A stretch of 64,000 bases of DNA from Paracnuella aquatica (GCF_003332885.2 NZ_QOWJ01000013.1:1-64000); one strand, 5' to 3'; positions 28,213 through 37,329 are shown, numbered from the stretch's first letter. Notes: generated from the letters alone by a model not told the origin. Program-made: numbers and translations.

Positions 28213-28491
28213 CTAACGAGGTTTCACTTCCCACACGGGCTTCCCAATCATCCGCCCCAATGAATGTGCAATCTTCCGGATCACCTGGTTGTGCACCTGG
28301 TTGCCTGACGGTTCCACCTGCAGGCTACCATTTACCTCCCTGATCGTGCGGTCGCTGTCCAGTTGCTTTTCTATGTCGCCGTTCATAACGGTTACGCGGT
28401 ACTCGGTGCCTTCGCTTTTTGGTTTACACAAAACCAGCGAGTAATGAAATGCTTCGCAAAACTCAAAACCAATAACAAGAAACCTGCTCAT
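28213..28491 (-). CDS. Hypothetical 92-residue protein
   Basis: Starts at ATG 28491 (MSRFLVIGFEFCEAF) and ends after a basic tail (GRMIGKPVWEVKPR). Composition is protein-like, with beta-rich N-terminus (EYRVTVMNGD) and helical C-terminus. It follows the HAEPL-type barrel gene by about 50 bp on the same strand and may be the last gene of that run. I recognise no family; the small globular protein is probably cytosolic. Confidence 0.55.
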   Translation of the reverse strand: MSRFLVIGFEFCEAFHYSLVLCKPKSEGTEYRVTVMNGDIEKQLDSDRTIREVNGSLQVEPSGNQVHNQVIRKIAHSLGRMIGKPVWEVKPR

Positions 28492-28543
28492 TGTTTATGT
28501 TTTAAGGTGATGGAATATTGTTTCGATGCTGGTGGCGAACTGC

Positions 28544-29422
28544 TTAACGATGGCGGTGCCTGGGCTCGTAAATCAGGCGCATAAACGTGCTGAAGCGCTG
28601 GTTTTCGCGGCTGATGGGCACACCTGCCACAATGCCTATCATCAGGTTATCGGCCATGCTTAAGCGCAGTTGCGGACGGATGGTCATGTCGAAATCGCCA
28701 TGCCCTACTTCTTTGTTGTACTCCACGCCAATAAAGTTGCGGGTGCCCGGTATCATGTAGTGGAAATTGGTGTTGATCTGCCACCTTGTGACTACCCCGC
28801 TGTGGTCGAAATGCTGCATAAAATACGGCCCGGTGTACAGCAGCGTATGAACATTATTGCCCCACCTTTTGGCCGCCACAAAAAACGGGTTGTACACGTT
28901 GCCGGTCCACAAGGCACCCTTGCCATAATCGGCAAACGGGCTCAACTCAAACTCGTGGATATATCCCAATGCCAGCGAGGTATTGAACCGCTCCGAAACC
29001 AGGAACGTGTATTGCCCGGCCAGCTTTAAACTGTTTAGCCTGTTGCGCGGGATCGAATCCTTGTGCGTTTTTCCGTTATTGCGGTAATAAAAAGTAAAAG
29101 GCAATTCCACTTCCAGGCCCAGCCTGTCCACTGGCGCAAACTCGTATTCAACCAACGCCGAGTACCGGTCAAAGTCGTTGTTGTCGGTAAGGCCCAGGCC
29201 CACGTTCCACTCCTGCTCTCCTTTCCGTGCACCAAGGTCGCGGATGAGGTCAATATACAGGGGCTCGGCGTGCAGCACTTTGGCCTTTTTGCCCTTGCTT
29301 TCTGTTTCCAAAATATACAGGCTATCGGTTTGCCGGTTGCGTTGCTGCAGCGTATCCTGTTCCTGTGCGCTGGCATTTACGAACAAGAAAACAAAAAACA
29401 CGGGAAGCAGGCAGCGCTTCAT
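28544..29422 (-). CDS. HAEPL-type outer-membrane beta-barrel protein
   Basis: The best start is the ATG at 29422, giving MKRCLLPVFFVFLFVNASAQ, a clean signal peptide; the frame opens earlier at a TTG (29446). The mature region begins with the conserved HAEPLYIDLIRDLGARKGE and WNVGLGLTDNNDFDRYSALVEYEFAP, followed by alternating hydrophobic beta strands ending in a charged tail. This looks like a small outer-membrane barrel. The family is common in Bacteroidota but its function is unknown. It is in a minus-strand run with the small 127-residue protein and the SdiA-regulated-like protein. Confidence 0.7.
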   Translation of the reverse strand: MKRCLLPVFFVFLFVNASAQEQDTLQQRNRQTDSLYILETESKGKKAKVLHAEPLYIDLIRDLGARKGEQEWNVGLGLTDNNDFDRYSALVEYEFAPVDRLGLEVELPFTFYYRNNGKTHKDSIPRNRLNSLKLAGQYTFLVSERFNTSLALGYIHEFELSPFADYGKGALWTGNVYNPFFVAAKRWGNNVHTLLYTGPYFMQHFDHSGVVTRWQINTNFHYMIPGTRNFIGVEYNKEVGHGDFDMTIRPQLRLSMADNLMIGIVAGVPISRENQRFSTFMRLIYEPRHRHR

Positions 29423-29638
29423 TTTTCCAAAAAAACACATGTTCAAAGCAGTTTGAAATATGGCTATGGGAGTGTGCAGTGAAGGGCACGCATTGCATCA
29501 AGCAGCCGCAAAACGCCAGGCATAAATGCCCAGGCCAATTTGGCTCATGTGATCAATACAGCTATGCATCAACGGCACACTGCGTGGATTATGTTGCAGG
29601 CATTGGCCCGCACTAATACTAATGGTGGGGAAAAAGGA

Positions 29639-30022
29639 TCAGGCCGCTTTTGGAGGCGGCGACACGGGGTCTTGGTGCACCGAAGCGTAACTGCTGGTGT
29701 AAAAAGAAATATGCGAAGTATGATATGCCAGTGACGGCAATTCGATAGCACTGCGCGGTTGAAAGAACAGCACGATTCCAGAAGTGGTGGAATCTACTTC
29801 CTCCTCGTTGCTTTCGGGTACATTATGATCAAACAGGCCTTCCGAAACGAGCTCGTAAACGCTTTCAATGTCATTAACGGAAAGGTCTTCGGTGGGCAGA
29901 ATAGCGCCCTGCCTGGTGCGGTAAATATCCGGCGGGTTGATGGATATATTGATCATTTGCAGGAGTAAAATCCAGCAAACAAAATGTTGTACAAAGCGTT
30001 TTATGTTTTGATACGACCGCAC
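29639..30022 (-). CDS. Small membrane-anchored protein preceding the HAEPL barrel
   Basis: About 127 residues. One hydrophobic segment (FVCWILLLQMINISI) is followed by an acidic region, NDIESVYELVSEGLFDHNVPES, and a Pro-rich end (DPVSPPPKAA). The frame opens with GTG at 30022; a later ATG (29956) would remove the hydrophobic segment. I know no named domain, though the conserved-looking SVNDIESVYELVSEGLFD stretch suggests a real family. Its position between the SdiA-regulated-like and HAEPL genes suggests they act together at the envelope. Confidence 0.55.
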   Translation of the reverse strand: MRSYQNIKRFVQHFVCWILLLQMINISINPPDIYRTRQGAILPTEDLSVNDIESVYELVSEGLFDHNVPESNEEEVDSTTSGIVLFFQPRSAIELPSLAYHTSHISFYTSSYASVHQDPVSPPPKAA

Positions 30023-30123
30023 AGGGCAAATATATCGCGATGCATTTTAAGTGTGGTTAATATTGTGTTATACGCAGCTATATAGATGAGTGAAAAATGA
30101 ATAGAACCATTATCAATAAAAGA

Positions 30124-30155
30124 AAAGCGCATGGTGGCAAGTTACCGATGCGCTT
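30124..30155 (-). terminator. Probable terminator of the SdiA-regulated-like gene
   Basis: AAGCGCAT at 30124 pairs with ATGCGCTT ending at 30155; on the minus strand it is followed by TTCTTTT. It may separate the gene above from the small membrane protein and HAEPL genes below. Confidence 0.6.
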
Positions 30156-30161
30156 GTGCTT

Positions 30162-31055
30162 TTAGTTTTTGCTAATGGCTACTTCCATGATATTTGCCGG
30201 GCTTCCTTTGCCCCGCTCGTTGGAAATAAACACCCGCCCCGACGGATCAAAGGTGATGCCCTCGGGCTGCGCAAATTTTGAACCTAGGTCCTGGTCGGCC
30301 ACAAGTTTGCCCGATCCGTCCACAATTACCAGCCGCGATTTAGGCCCGTCCACCACGTAATAATGACCGGTTTTGGGATGAATGCCCAGCGCTGCCGGCC
30401 TAATGCCTTTGCCTTTTTTACCACCGCCATTAGGTATAACCAGCACCGGCTTAGCAGCCAGGCCTTTTGTAGCCAGATCAAAAGCATACACGCCTTTTCC
30501 ATCCTTGTTGCCCGAAGGATCTTTGTCCTTGGGCGCCAGCAACAAGCGGTTGTTGTTGCGGTCGAACGTGAGGCCTTCTATATTATGGTCGGCCGATAGC
30601 GGCGTTTTGTACTCCGTTACTTTGGGCTGTGCGCTGTTGTAATTGGCCACTTCATACAACCTGCCATCCGACCGCACTACATAAGCCGTATTGCCAGCAA
30701 GGGTAATGCCCTCATAATCGCCGGGGCCGGCAAACGGGATCTTTTTTTCAACCGTTGCGGCAGCAGTGTTGTATATAAAAATAAATCCATCTTCATCCTG
30801 CACGCAGGCAAAGCGGTTGGCGGCAATCCATGCAATGCCCGAAACCTCCCGCAATTCATCGGGCAGGTTCCACTGCTGCACAATGGTTACATCAGCGGCA
30901 GCATCAATCTTCTTATTCTTGTCTTCCTTAACATGCAATGCATTGTTGCTCCGCTCCCTGCCTGCTTCACTTGCAAACAAATGCCCGATATCTTTCGAAA
31001 AGAACAACAGGAGCGCTGCTGCCAGCACTCCTGTTGTGATCAGCTTCCATTTCAT
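30162..31055 (-). CDS. SdiA-regulated domain beta-propeller protein
   Basis: A 297-residue protein with one N-terminal membrane segment (ITTGVLAAALLLFFSKDIG), so anchored in the membrane and facing the periplasm. The body is a propeller of the SdiA-regulated family: LREVSGIAWIAANRFACVQDE, GDYEGITLAGNTAYVV, HNIEGLTFDRNNNRLLLAPK, QPEGITFDPSGRVFISNE. AAGGAAG six bases before the ATG at 31055 is a good ribosome-binding site, rare here. Despite the family name, a tie to quorum sensing is not shown. It follows the PepSY-like gene by 48 bp, in a run with a two-component system. Confidence 0.82.
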   Translation of the reverse strand: MKWKLITTGVLAAALLLFFSKDIGHLFASEAGRERSNNALHVKEDKNKKIDAAADVTIVQQWNLPDELREVSGIAWIAANRFACVQDEDGFIFIYNTAAATVEKKIPFAGPGDYEGITLAGNTAYVVRSDGRLYEVANYNSAQPKVTEYKTPLSADHNIEGLTFDRNNNRLLLAPKDKDPSGNKDGKGVYAFDLATKGLAAKPVLVIPNGGGKKGKGIRPAALGIHPKTGHYYVVDGPKSRLVIVDGSGKLVADQDLGSKFAQPEGITFDPSGRVFISNERGKGSPANIMEVAISKN

Positions 31056-31103
31056 ATCTTCCTTTTTAGCCGTATCAATATCTATTCCTGTTCTTATTTT
31101 TTA

Positions 31104-31550
31104 TTAATCCCAATAGGCCGTGCTGCTTTTTGCGCCATTTGCATCAAACACCAGTTGCACATCTTTTTTACCCCGCGGCGCTTCCAGCTCTACCTGATAA
31201 AAAATGGTGCCGGCTACTTCCACTTGTTCCATATCATCCAGCTCGTAGTCTTTATATTCCGCAGTGATGGCCTGTGCAATTCCTGCAGGCAATTGTGCTA
31301 GAGTAAGGTCGTGTTTCTGGCGGGTGATCTTCCCGGTTGCATCCACTTCCACGGTGTATTCCACACTGTCTTGCGTAAACTCCGCTTCGTACATCTTGTC
31401 TTTTTTCTCCCAATCTATTTTGGTGGCACCGGCAAATTTGGCCTGCACTGCATTGGTTACAACCGATGGTACTTTATCGGCAGCAATATCCTGGCTGCAT
31501 GCAGTAAGTGTAATTCCCAAAAATGCTACACAAATTCCTAAGAGCTTCAT
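31104..31550 (-). CDS. PepSY-like (BLIP-type) lipoprotein
   Basis: A 148-residue protein with a lipobox ending LTAC (Cys 18), so attached to a membrane on the periplasmic side. Two tandem PepSY-like units follow: VTNAVQAKFAGATKIDWEKK with YEAEFTQDSVEYTVEVDATG, then AQAITAEYKDYELDDMEQVE with FYQVELEAPRGKKDVQLVFD. PepSY-like proteins are thought to bind or inhibit something in the envelope. The gene lies 132 bp after the kinase gene and before the SdiA-regulated-like gene, a place where a sensor-regulated or sensor-modulating protein would be expected. Confidence 0.85.
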   Translation of the reverse strand: MKLLGICVAFLGITLTACSQDIAADKVPSVVTNAVQAKFAGATKIDWEKKDKMYEAEFTQDSVEYTVEVDATGKITRQKHDLTLAQLPAGIAQAITAEYKDYELDDMEQVEVAGTIFYQVELEAPRGKKDVQLVFDANGAKSSTAYWD

Positions 31551-31682
31551 ATCAATTTGTTTTTGTGGTTAAATGATAGTGCAAAGCTCCGGCCCAAATT
31601 TGGAAACATTTGGGAATAAGGCGGTGTAAGCGGGTGCAAAAACGTTAAAGAATTTTGAAGAAATATCGCAGCACGATTGATG

Positions 31683-32948
31683 CTACTTCAATTGAATGGT
31701 GAACACATGCAGGCCGGTATATGAATACTGTATGGTATAACCATGCAGGTCGGCAATGGCTTTAAGTATAGCCAGTCCCAGCCCAGTTGAAGCCGCCGAT
31801 GGATTCTTTTTATAAAACCGGGCAAACAATAAGGTCGTATCCAATGGTGTATCGTCGCCGGTGTTTTCCACTACTACCTTTTTATCGCCAATGCGGATGT
31901 GTATGCTGCCCCCGGCGTGGTTGTGCACCAGCGCATTTTTAATCAGGTTGGTAAATAAAATAGTAGCCAGGCCGCGGTTGATGTGCACCACGCAAGGTGC
32001 CTCATCTGTTATGGCAATGGTGATATTGCTGAACTGCGCCTGGTCGGAAAAATCCTCCACCAGCTGCCGCACCAGCCCATTTATATCCACCGTTTCGGTA
32101 TCGTTAAACTGTTTGTTTTCTATGCGCGACAACAGCAACAGCGACCGGTTGAGCCGGGTCATTCGCTCCAAGTGATCCAGCGCACTGCCCAGGAGTTGCA
32201 GTTCTTCTTCATTCATGTGGCCCCGGTCTGCCAACGATTCCAGCTTGTTGATGCTGATGGCGAGTGGCGTTTGCAGTTCATGCGCTGCGTTTTCTATAAA
32301 CTGTTTCTGGCTGTTGTACGCCAGCTTATTCCGGTGCAGCAATGCGGTGATGTTTTCATTGAGCAGCCGGAATTCTTCGATCCGTGTTGGTGCCGTGTTG
32401 ATATTGCTTTGCGCATCGAGCTGGTACTTTTTTAACTGTTGGAGCAAATGATAAAACGGTTTCCAGATGCGGCCCAGTAAAAATTTGTTTAGTAAAATAA
32501 TGGAAAGCACCAGCCCGAAAAACAGCCACAACAAAGAGTAGAGCAGTTGCGCCACCAAATCGTCTTCTTCAACCATCGAAGTAATGACTTGCAATTGGTA
32601 ATAGGCACCATTTTGCCGGAACATAGTGGTAAGCATCCGAACCGGCTCGTTGTCGTCTTCGTTTTGCATGTACAACGAAGTGTCTACATATCGATCGGTA
32701 AAGTTGATGCCGGCTGCAGGCGATACCTGCTTAATCGAATACCCGCTTTCCCGAAACTCACTATGCTGCAGTACGGTACTATCAAATGCTGCACGCTGTA
32801 TAATGAGCTGTTTTTGATTGTCGAGCCCATCGTCGATGCTGTCATAAATTTCGTTGAGCAGCGCAAAATAAAAAATGGTTGCCCACACCGAAATGAGCAA
32901 CACCAATGCGGCAACAAACCATGCGGTAGTAATGTTTTGCAGCTTCAT
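31683..32948 (-). CDS. Membrane-bound sensor histidine kinase
   Basis: A 421-residue kinase with two membrane helices (FVAALVLLISVWATIFYF near residue 12, and LLYSLLWLFFGLVLSIILL near 140) around a periplasmic sensor of about 105 residues. The HisKA helix has the phosphorylated His in FIENAAHELQTPLAISINKL, and the ATPase domain has NLIKNALVHNHAG, VENTGDD and STGLGLAILKAIADLHG. No clear HAMP is visible. Its ATG overlaps the TGA of the upstream response regulator by four bases (ATGA), so the two are co-translated. Downstream genes encode a PepSY-like lipoprotein and an SdiA-regulated-like protein. Confidence 0.9.
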   Translation of the reverse strand: MKLQNITTAWFVAALVLLISVWATIFYFALLNEIYDSIDDGLDNQKQLIIQRAAFDSTVLQHSEFRESGYSIKQVSPAAGINFTDRYVDTSLYMQNEDDNEPVRMLTTMFRQNGAYYQLQVITSMVEEDDLVAQLLYSLLWLFFGLVLSIILLNKFLLGRIWKPFYHLLQQLKKYQLDAQSNINTAPTRIEEFRLLNENITALLHRNKLAYNSQKQFIENAAHELQTPLAISINKLESLADRGHMNEEELQLLGSALDHLERMTRLNRSLLLLSRIENKQFNDTETVDINGLVRQLVEDFSDQAQFSNITIAITDEAPCVVHINRGLATILFTNLIKNALVHNHAGGSIHIRIGDKKVVVENTGDDTPLDTTLLFARFYKKNPSAASTGLGLAILKAIADLHGYTIQYSYTGLHVFTIQLK

Positions 32949-33619
32949 GCGGTTAGTTTATACCCAATGCCGTACACGGCTTGTATTTCCACTTCGGCAC
33001 CATGCTCTTTCAATTTTTTACGCAGGTTTTTTATTTGCGAGTACACAAAATCAAAACTGTTGGCCTCATCTATGCGGTCGCCCCACACATGCTCGGCCAG
33101 CGCATTTTTATGCACCAGCCTGTTTTTATTAATGGCCAGGTACAGCAACACGTCAAACTCTTTGCGGTTAAAGATCATCGGCGTTTCATCCACTCTCGCC
33201 CATCGGTCAATGGGATCAATCAGGAGGTTGTTGAGGGTGATTTGGCTGTTGCCGTTCAGCGTATTGCGCCGCAGCACCGACCGCACCCTGGCGTGCAACT
33301 CGGCCATGTGAAAGGGTTTTGCCAGGTAATCATCGGCGCCGAGGTTGAGGCCGGTGATCTTGTCTTCCAGCGAATCTTTTGCCGACACAATGATCACACT
33401 GCCATCCTTGCCTTCCCGCTTCAATTGGGCCAGCAGCTCGAGTCCGTTGCCGCCGGGCAAACCTATGTCCAGCAAAATGCAATCGTACTCATACACCATT
33501 ATTTTATCCAGCGCCGCATCGAAGTTCGATGCTGTTTCCACGGTGTAGCCTTCCTGCTGCAGCGATTGTACCAGCCCGTTGCGCATATCCTGTTCATCTT
33601 CGATCACCAGTATTTTCAT
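32945..33619 (-). CDS. OmpR-family response regulator
   Basis: A 224-residue DNA-binding regulator. The start is the ATG at 33619 (MKILVIEDEQDMR); an earlier in-frame codon adds 20 residues without a fold. The receiver has the acidic pair IEDEQD, the phospho-Asp in YDCILLDIGLPGGNG, the Ser switch VIVSAKD and the Lys in DYLAKPFHM. The C-terminal winged helix runs from about 125 to the end, with FDVLLYLAINKNRLVHKNAL and DFVYSQIKNLRKKL. It is paired with the kinase through overlapping stop and start codons. Confidence 0.93.
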   Translation of the reverse strand: MKILVIEDEQDMRNGLVQSLQQEGYTVETASNFDAALDKIMVYEYDCILLDIGLPGGNGLELLAQLKREGKDGSVIIVSAKDSLEDKITGLNLGADDYLAKPFHMAELHARVRSVLRRNTLNGNSQITLNNLLIDPIDRWARVDETPMIFNRKEFDVLLYLAINKNRLVHKNALAEHVWGDRIDEANSFDFVYSQIKNLRKKLKEHGAEVEIQAVYGIGYKLTA

Positions 33620-34111
33620 GACAAGGTTACTGCTGTAAATTTCCAGGCCAGTCTTGTCTGTAGCCGGAATTTTAACCATTATAAAGAGCCCGTCTAATTT
33701 TACTCCGTGTTAAAGAAATATTGCCAACTGGAAATTTAGTGGTGCTGCTAAAAGCCATTATAGATGAAATGAATGGTTGTCCCGGCATTCATCGTGGTAC
33801 ACTACTGCGACAATAAACTCTGCCGGCGATAGCAACGAAATACTTTTAATAGATAAGGAGTGGTAATAAGCTCAGAGCTTTATTACCATTGATATAGAAG
33901 CATAATTCTTCGTTGCCACAAAAAGGTGCGCAACAGAAAATTGTTAGACTATTCCGCACATATTAAAACGAATGCTCAATTCTTAAAAAATGTTAAAAGG
34001 ACATTGCATTTCATTACAGGCATAATTGTTGGCAAAGCAGTCCCATTCTTAACCAACCACCAGGTTGATGGCAGGTCAACCGGTTATTTATTCATTTAAA
34101 AATCTAACGGT
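33620..34111. other. Gene-free stretch with one isolated inverted repeat
   Basis: Between the divergent response regulator and a small secreted protein, the only structure seen is an inverted repeat at 33861-33888: TGGTAATAAGCTC against GAGCTTTATTACCA, with a single unpaired base and a one-base loop. It is about 225-240 bp from both gene starts, so its role (operator, cruciform or old terminator) is unclear. Confidence 0.5.
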
Positions 34112-34429
34112 ATGAAAAATACGAAACTGGCCTTGTTAGGTCTTGTAATGGCATCTGCAGGTATCCTTTCTTTTGATACTATTCAGAAAGTGGGCATCAA
34201 AGGCAAGGTAACCCCGGCCGAAAGTGCAAAGCAGGCCTGGGCCATTTCTGCAACGGATACATTGAAAGCAACAATTACTGATGGCGCTTTCCAGTTCAGT
34301 GATGTACAGGAAGGTGTATACCGGATTATTGTAGAGGCAAACGCACCTTATAAGCATGCTGCAAAAGACAGCGTGGTGGTGAAGGCTGCCGAAACTACTG
34401 ATGTAGGCGAGATCGCACTGCAGCAGTAA
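34112..34429 (+). CDS. Small secreted carboxypeptidase-regulatory-like protein
   Basis: A 105-residue protein with signal peptide (LALLGLVMASAGILSFD). The rest is one beta-sandwich of the carboxypeptidase-regulatory-like type: VGIKGKVTPAESAKQAWAIS, ATITDGAFQFSDVQEGVYRI, VVVKAAETTDVGEIALQ. In Bacteroidota such domains often occur alone as small exported proteins. Function is unknown. It starts at ATG 34112 and is closed by a strong terminator. Confidence 0.7.
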   Translation: MKNTKLALLGLVMASAGILSFDTIQKVGIKGKVTPAESAKQAWAISATDTLKATITDGAFQFSDVQEGVYRIIVEANAPYKHAAKDSVVVKAAETTDVGEIALQQ

Positions 34430-34435
34430 TCATCC

Positions 34436-34471
34436 AAAACAAAAGCAGCAGGCAACTGCTGCTTTTGTTTT
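34436..34471. terminator. Strong terminator
   Basis: AAAACAAAAGCAGCAG pairs perfectly with CTGCTGCTTTTGTTTT around GCAA, just after the small secreted protein gene. Confidence 0.92.
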
Positions 34472-34722
34472 TAGTACAATAAATAAATCCGGGAAAATTC
34501 TTTTCGACTATAAAGCTTCCACTTTTTTGCATCTGCAAAAACCCAATAAGACCTCAACTAGTTATCATAATTTCCTATTATTCTTGCCGCTGTCGCCATT
34601 GTAGATGTTTGCATCTGCACACTATCAACCAACGCCCCTTTTGATTGTTCACAGTTCAAGCAGGCATGTGTTTTGCCTACGCTTACCGCAACCTTTTATT
34701 TTTTAACCAGAAAGGAATAAAT

Positions 34723-35004
34723 ATGAAAAGATTGTTGACCGCAGCATTTGCAGTGGCATTGCTGAGTTGTAATAACGATAGCGCTGAAGGAGATGCAACG
34801 ACCACCGATACGAGTAGCACAATAATGATGCAGGATACCGCAACGAGCTATCCCGGTGATGATACAACCGCCCTGAACGTTGGCGCCGCACAACCGGTAG
34901 ATTCTGCCAACAGCCTGCGGGAGCCCATGCCACCCGAGCCCGGCGCCAGCCGCAGCGGCGTGAAGTATAAAATAAACGGCGGCGATACCCAGCAACAACA
35001 ATAA
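34723..35004 (+). CDS. Small hypothetical lipoprotein, Thr/Asp/Ser-rich
   Basis: The start is the ATG at 34723 with AAAGGA eight bases upstream; the frame is open to 34645 without need. The 93-residue protein has a lipobox ending ALLSC (Cys 16), followed by an acidic low-complexity stretch (GDATTTDTSSTIMMQDTATS) and a Pro-rich region. It is likely a disordered lipoprotein in the periplasm or on the surface. No family is recognised. Confidence 0.65.
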   Translation: MKRLLTAAFAVALLSCNNDSAEGDATTTDTSSTIMMQDTATSYPGDDTTALNVGAAQPVDSANSLREPMPPEPGASRSGVKYKINGGDTQQQQ

Positions 35005-35038
35005 GGGCACAAAGTTTCGCTAATAAAAAATGTATTAT

Positions 35039-35077
35039 AAAAGCGCATGCAAGGCATCGATCCCTGCATGCGCTTTT
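35039..35077. terminator. Terminator between convergent genes
   Basis: AAAAGCGCATGCA pairs perfectly with TGCATGCGCTTTT around a 13-base loop. It ends the small lipoprotein gene and could serve the convergent alcohol dehydrogenase gene. Confidence 0.85.
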
Positions 35078-35191
35078 GTGCGTTGATGGAATTCTTGCTT
35101 CCATTTATTCAGCCAGTAAAAAAACCTTTGGAGCAACGCACAAATTTGTGTGCCGCTACAAAAGTTTTTTAACTGGCTGCTTTCACTCGCC

Positions 35192-36271
35192 TTAGTCTTC
35201 CACTTCTTCTTTCAGCGACTGCATATCGATGACATAACGGAAACGCACCTCGCCTTCCTGCATTTTTTTGAATGCCTTGTTGATGTCCTGTATGGGAATC
35301 ATTTCCACTTCTGGCATGATGTTGTGTTCGGCGCAAAAGTCCAGCACCTCCTGTGTTTCGGCTATGCCGCCAATAAGCGAGGCCGACAGGCTGCGGCGCT
35401 TCATGGCCACTTCCATGTTTACCACAGGCTTTTTGTATGGCCCCAGCAAACCTACCGTAACGATGGTGCCGTCGCGTTTGAGCAGGCTTACATAAGGGTT
35501 CACATCAAAGGGATCAGGGATCGTAATTAAGATCAAATCAAACGAAGCCTCGGCTGCCGTCATCGCGTCTTTATCTTCCGACAATAATATGTTGTGGGCG
35601 CCCAGTGCTTTTGCTTCGCTTTCTTTTTCCTTACTGGTGGTAATCACCGTAACCGATGCCTCCATGGCTTTAGCCAGTTGCACCCCCATATGGCCCAGTC
35701 CGCCGAGGCCCACAATGGCCACCTTGCTACCGGCGCCCACTTTCCAGTGGCGCAGGGGCGAATAGGTGGTAATGCCGGCACACAAAATCGGTGCGGCACG
35801 ACTGATATCAAGTGCCTCCGGTATGCGCAGCACAAAAGATTCTTTTACCACGATATTGTTGGAATAACCGCCAAATGTGTTGGTGCCATCGGGTTTGATG
35901 GGGCCGTTGTAAGTTGCAGTCCAGCCCTTCGGTCCTTCGCAGTATTGTTCCAGTCCATCACTGCACGAGGGGCAGGTGCCGCAGGAGTCGATCATACAGC
36001 CCACACCCACAATATCGCCCGCCTTGTATTTGGTTACCGATGCACCGGCACTCACCACCCGCCCAATGATCTCGTGGCCGGGAATACAGGGATACACGGT
36101 GTTGTCCCAGTCGTTGGCCACCTGGTGCAGGTCGGAGTGGCACACGCCACAATACAATATATCAATGAGCACCTCGTCGGCGCCGGGTGCCTGCCGCTCA
36201 AAATCAATGGGCTTCAGGCGGGTAAATACGGAGTTCTTGACTCCATAACCCCTGCTTTTGATCTGTTCCAT
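35192..36271 (-). CDS. Zinc-dependent alcohol dehydrogenase, cinnamyl-alcohol/YahK type
   Basis: A 359-residue cytosolic NADP-dependent dehydrogenase for alcohols and aldehydes. Catalytic zinc ligands are visible in YCGVCHSDLHQ and IPGHEIIGRV; the structural zinc site is CGTCPSCSDGLEQYC. The nucleotide fold has IVGLGGLGHMGVQLAKAM, followed by TTSKEKE, consistent with NADP preference of the YahK group. The protein is full-length and starts at ATG 36271. It is monocistronic; no substrate clue comes from neighbours. Confidence 0.9.
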   Translation of the reverse strand: MEQIKSRGYGVKNSVFTRLKPIDFERQAPGADEVLIDILYCGVCHSDLHQVANDWDNTVYPCIPGHEIIGRVVSAGASVTKYKAGDIVGVGCMIDSCGTCPSCSDGLEQYCEGPKGWTATYNGPIKPDGTNTFGGYSNNIVVKESFVLRIPEALDISRAAPILCAGITTYSPLRHWKVGAGSKVAIVGLGGLGHMGVQLAKAMEASVTVITTSKEKESEAKALGAHNILLSEDKDAMTAAEASFDLILITIPDPFDVNPYVSLLKRDGTIVTVGLLGPYKKPVVNMEVAMKRRSLSASLIGGIAETQEVLDFCAEHNIMPEVEMIPIQDINKAFKKMQEGEVRFRYVIDMQSLKEEVED

Positions 36272-36579
36272 GCTTTGTATTTGGTAGAATGAAGCGCACC
36301 GTAGGTGCAGGGGTATGCTGTCAAAAATGCGCCCAAGATTACTGGTAATGGGTTAGGCGCATTTTGTTCGATACTACACCAACTTGTGGGCAACAATCAT
36401 CCAACAAAACGGACCTATTGGGGTGATGGCGGCTGCAATAGTGCCGCAGCTGTTGTGGCAATAGGGCAACAAAACGGGTTTAAGCGGTAGTTGATGCGAA
36501 GACGGACAATGGCTTTTAGCTACATGCATTGAAGGCCGCAGCCCGCTATTTTTCACTGTTGCATAATTCCCATCAACTG

Positions 36580-36604
36580 AAAGACCAACGGAGTTGGTGT
36601 CTTT
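36580..36604. terminator. Terminator of the DUF1801 gene
   Basis: AAAGACCAAC pairs with TTGGTGTCTTT (one bulge) around a short GAG-containing loop, with a T/A-rich tail on both strands. It follows the DUF1801 stop on the minus strand. Confidence 0.65.
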
Positions 36605-36630
36605 TGGTTTTTATAAAAAAATGTATTGCG

Positions 36631-37017
36631 TTATTGTGCAGCTTTTGCAACCTGCTGCTCCACCCTAAAAAGCACTATTTGCTTGATCAGTTCGAACGGA
36701 ATGGGCTGGTTGAGCGGGAACTGCACCGAGCCCCTTCCCTGTTTGTACGGCGCCAGTTCTGCTTTGAATGCCTCGTGGCCGGTTGGCGTGGCGTAAAAAC
36801 CAATGTGCTTTTTAAACGCAGCAAAATAAACCAGCGCCTTACCGCCCATTTTGTAAGCCGGCATGCCGTACGCAATACCTTCCGTTGCACCAGGCGCATG
36901 GGTAGTGATCACGGCCCGCACCTGTTGCAGCAATGCCTGTACCTCATCGTTAAACATGCTGATGTATTCGTCAACCGTTTTGATGTCCGTATTCATGCGT
37001 TTCATGGCGGTGTTCAT
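36631..37017 (-). CDS. DUF1801 (YdhG-like) protein
   Basis: A 128-residue cytosolic protein. DUF1801 features are IKTVDEYISMFNDEVQALLQ, GATEGIAYGMPAYKMGGKAL, FAAFKKHIGFYATPTG and SVQFPLNQPIPFELIKQIV. These proteins share the fold of frataxin-like/iron-chaperone YdhG, but their role is poorly known. The start at ATG 37017 is followed by Mets at codons 5 and 8, either of which could be used. Ends in QQVAKAAQ. Confidence 0.8.
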   Translation of the reverse strand: MNTAMKRMNTDIKTVDEYISMFNDEVQALLQQVRAVITTHAPGATEGIAYGMPAYKMGGKALVYFAAFKKHIGFYATPTGHEAFKAELAPYKQGRGSVQFPLNQPIPFELIKQIVLFRVEQQVAKAAQ

Positions 37018-37329
37018 GGTCTCAATGTTTTAGGCTAAGCCCTTTGCAGGCTGGTTACACAATTTTTTTGAAAAAATTTCACGCAACAGATTTCGTTGTT
37101 CAGTCACCATCGGCCCAAACGCTATCATCCACTCAATGCCAAGCGGCCGCATAAAACGCCAAAATAATAGCGCATTGTTCTGATTTCAAACCTAGCTGTT
37201 TGCTCCAAAATAAAGGGGTTGCAACTGCGACGAAATGAGGGCTGTTTCCGACTACATAGTGGCCGCACTTCACTGCTGCATCCCGTTTACCAATATATAA
37301 ACACTTGCCGCACCAAAACCTTATCATAC

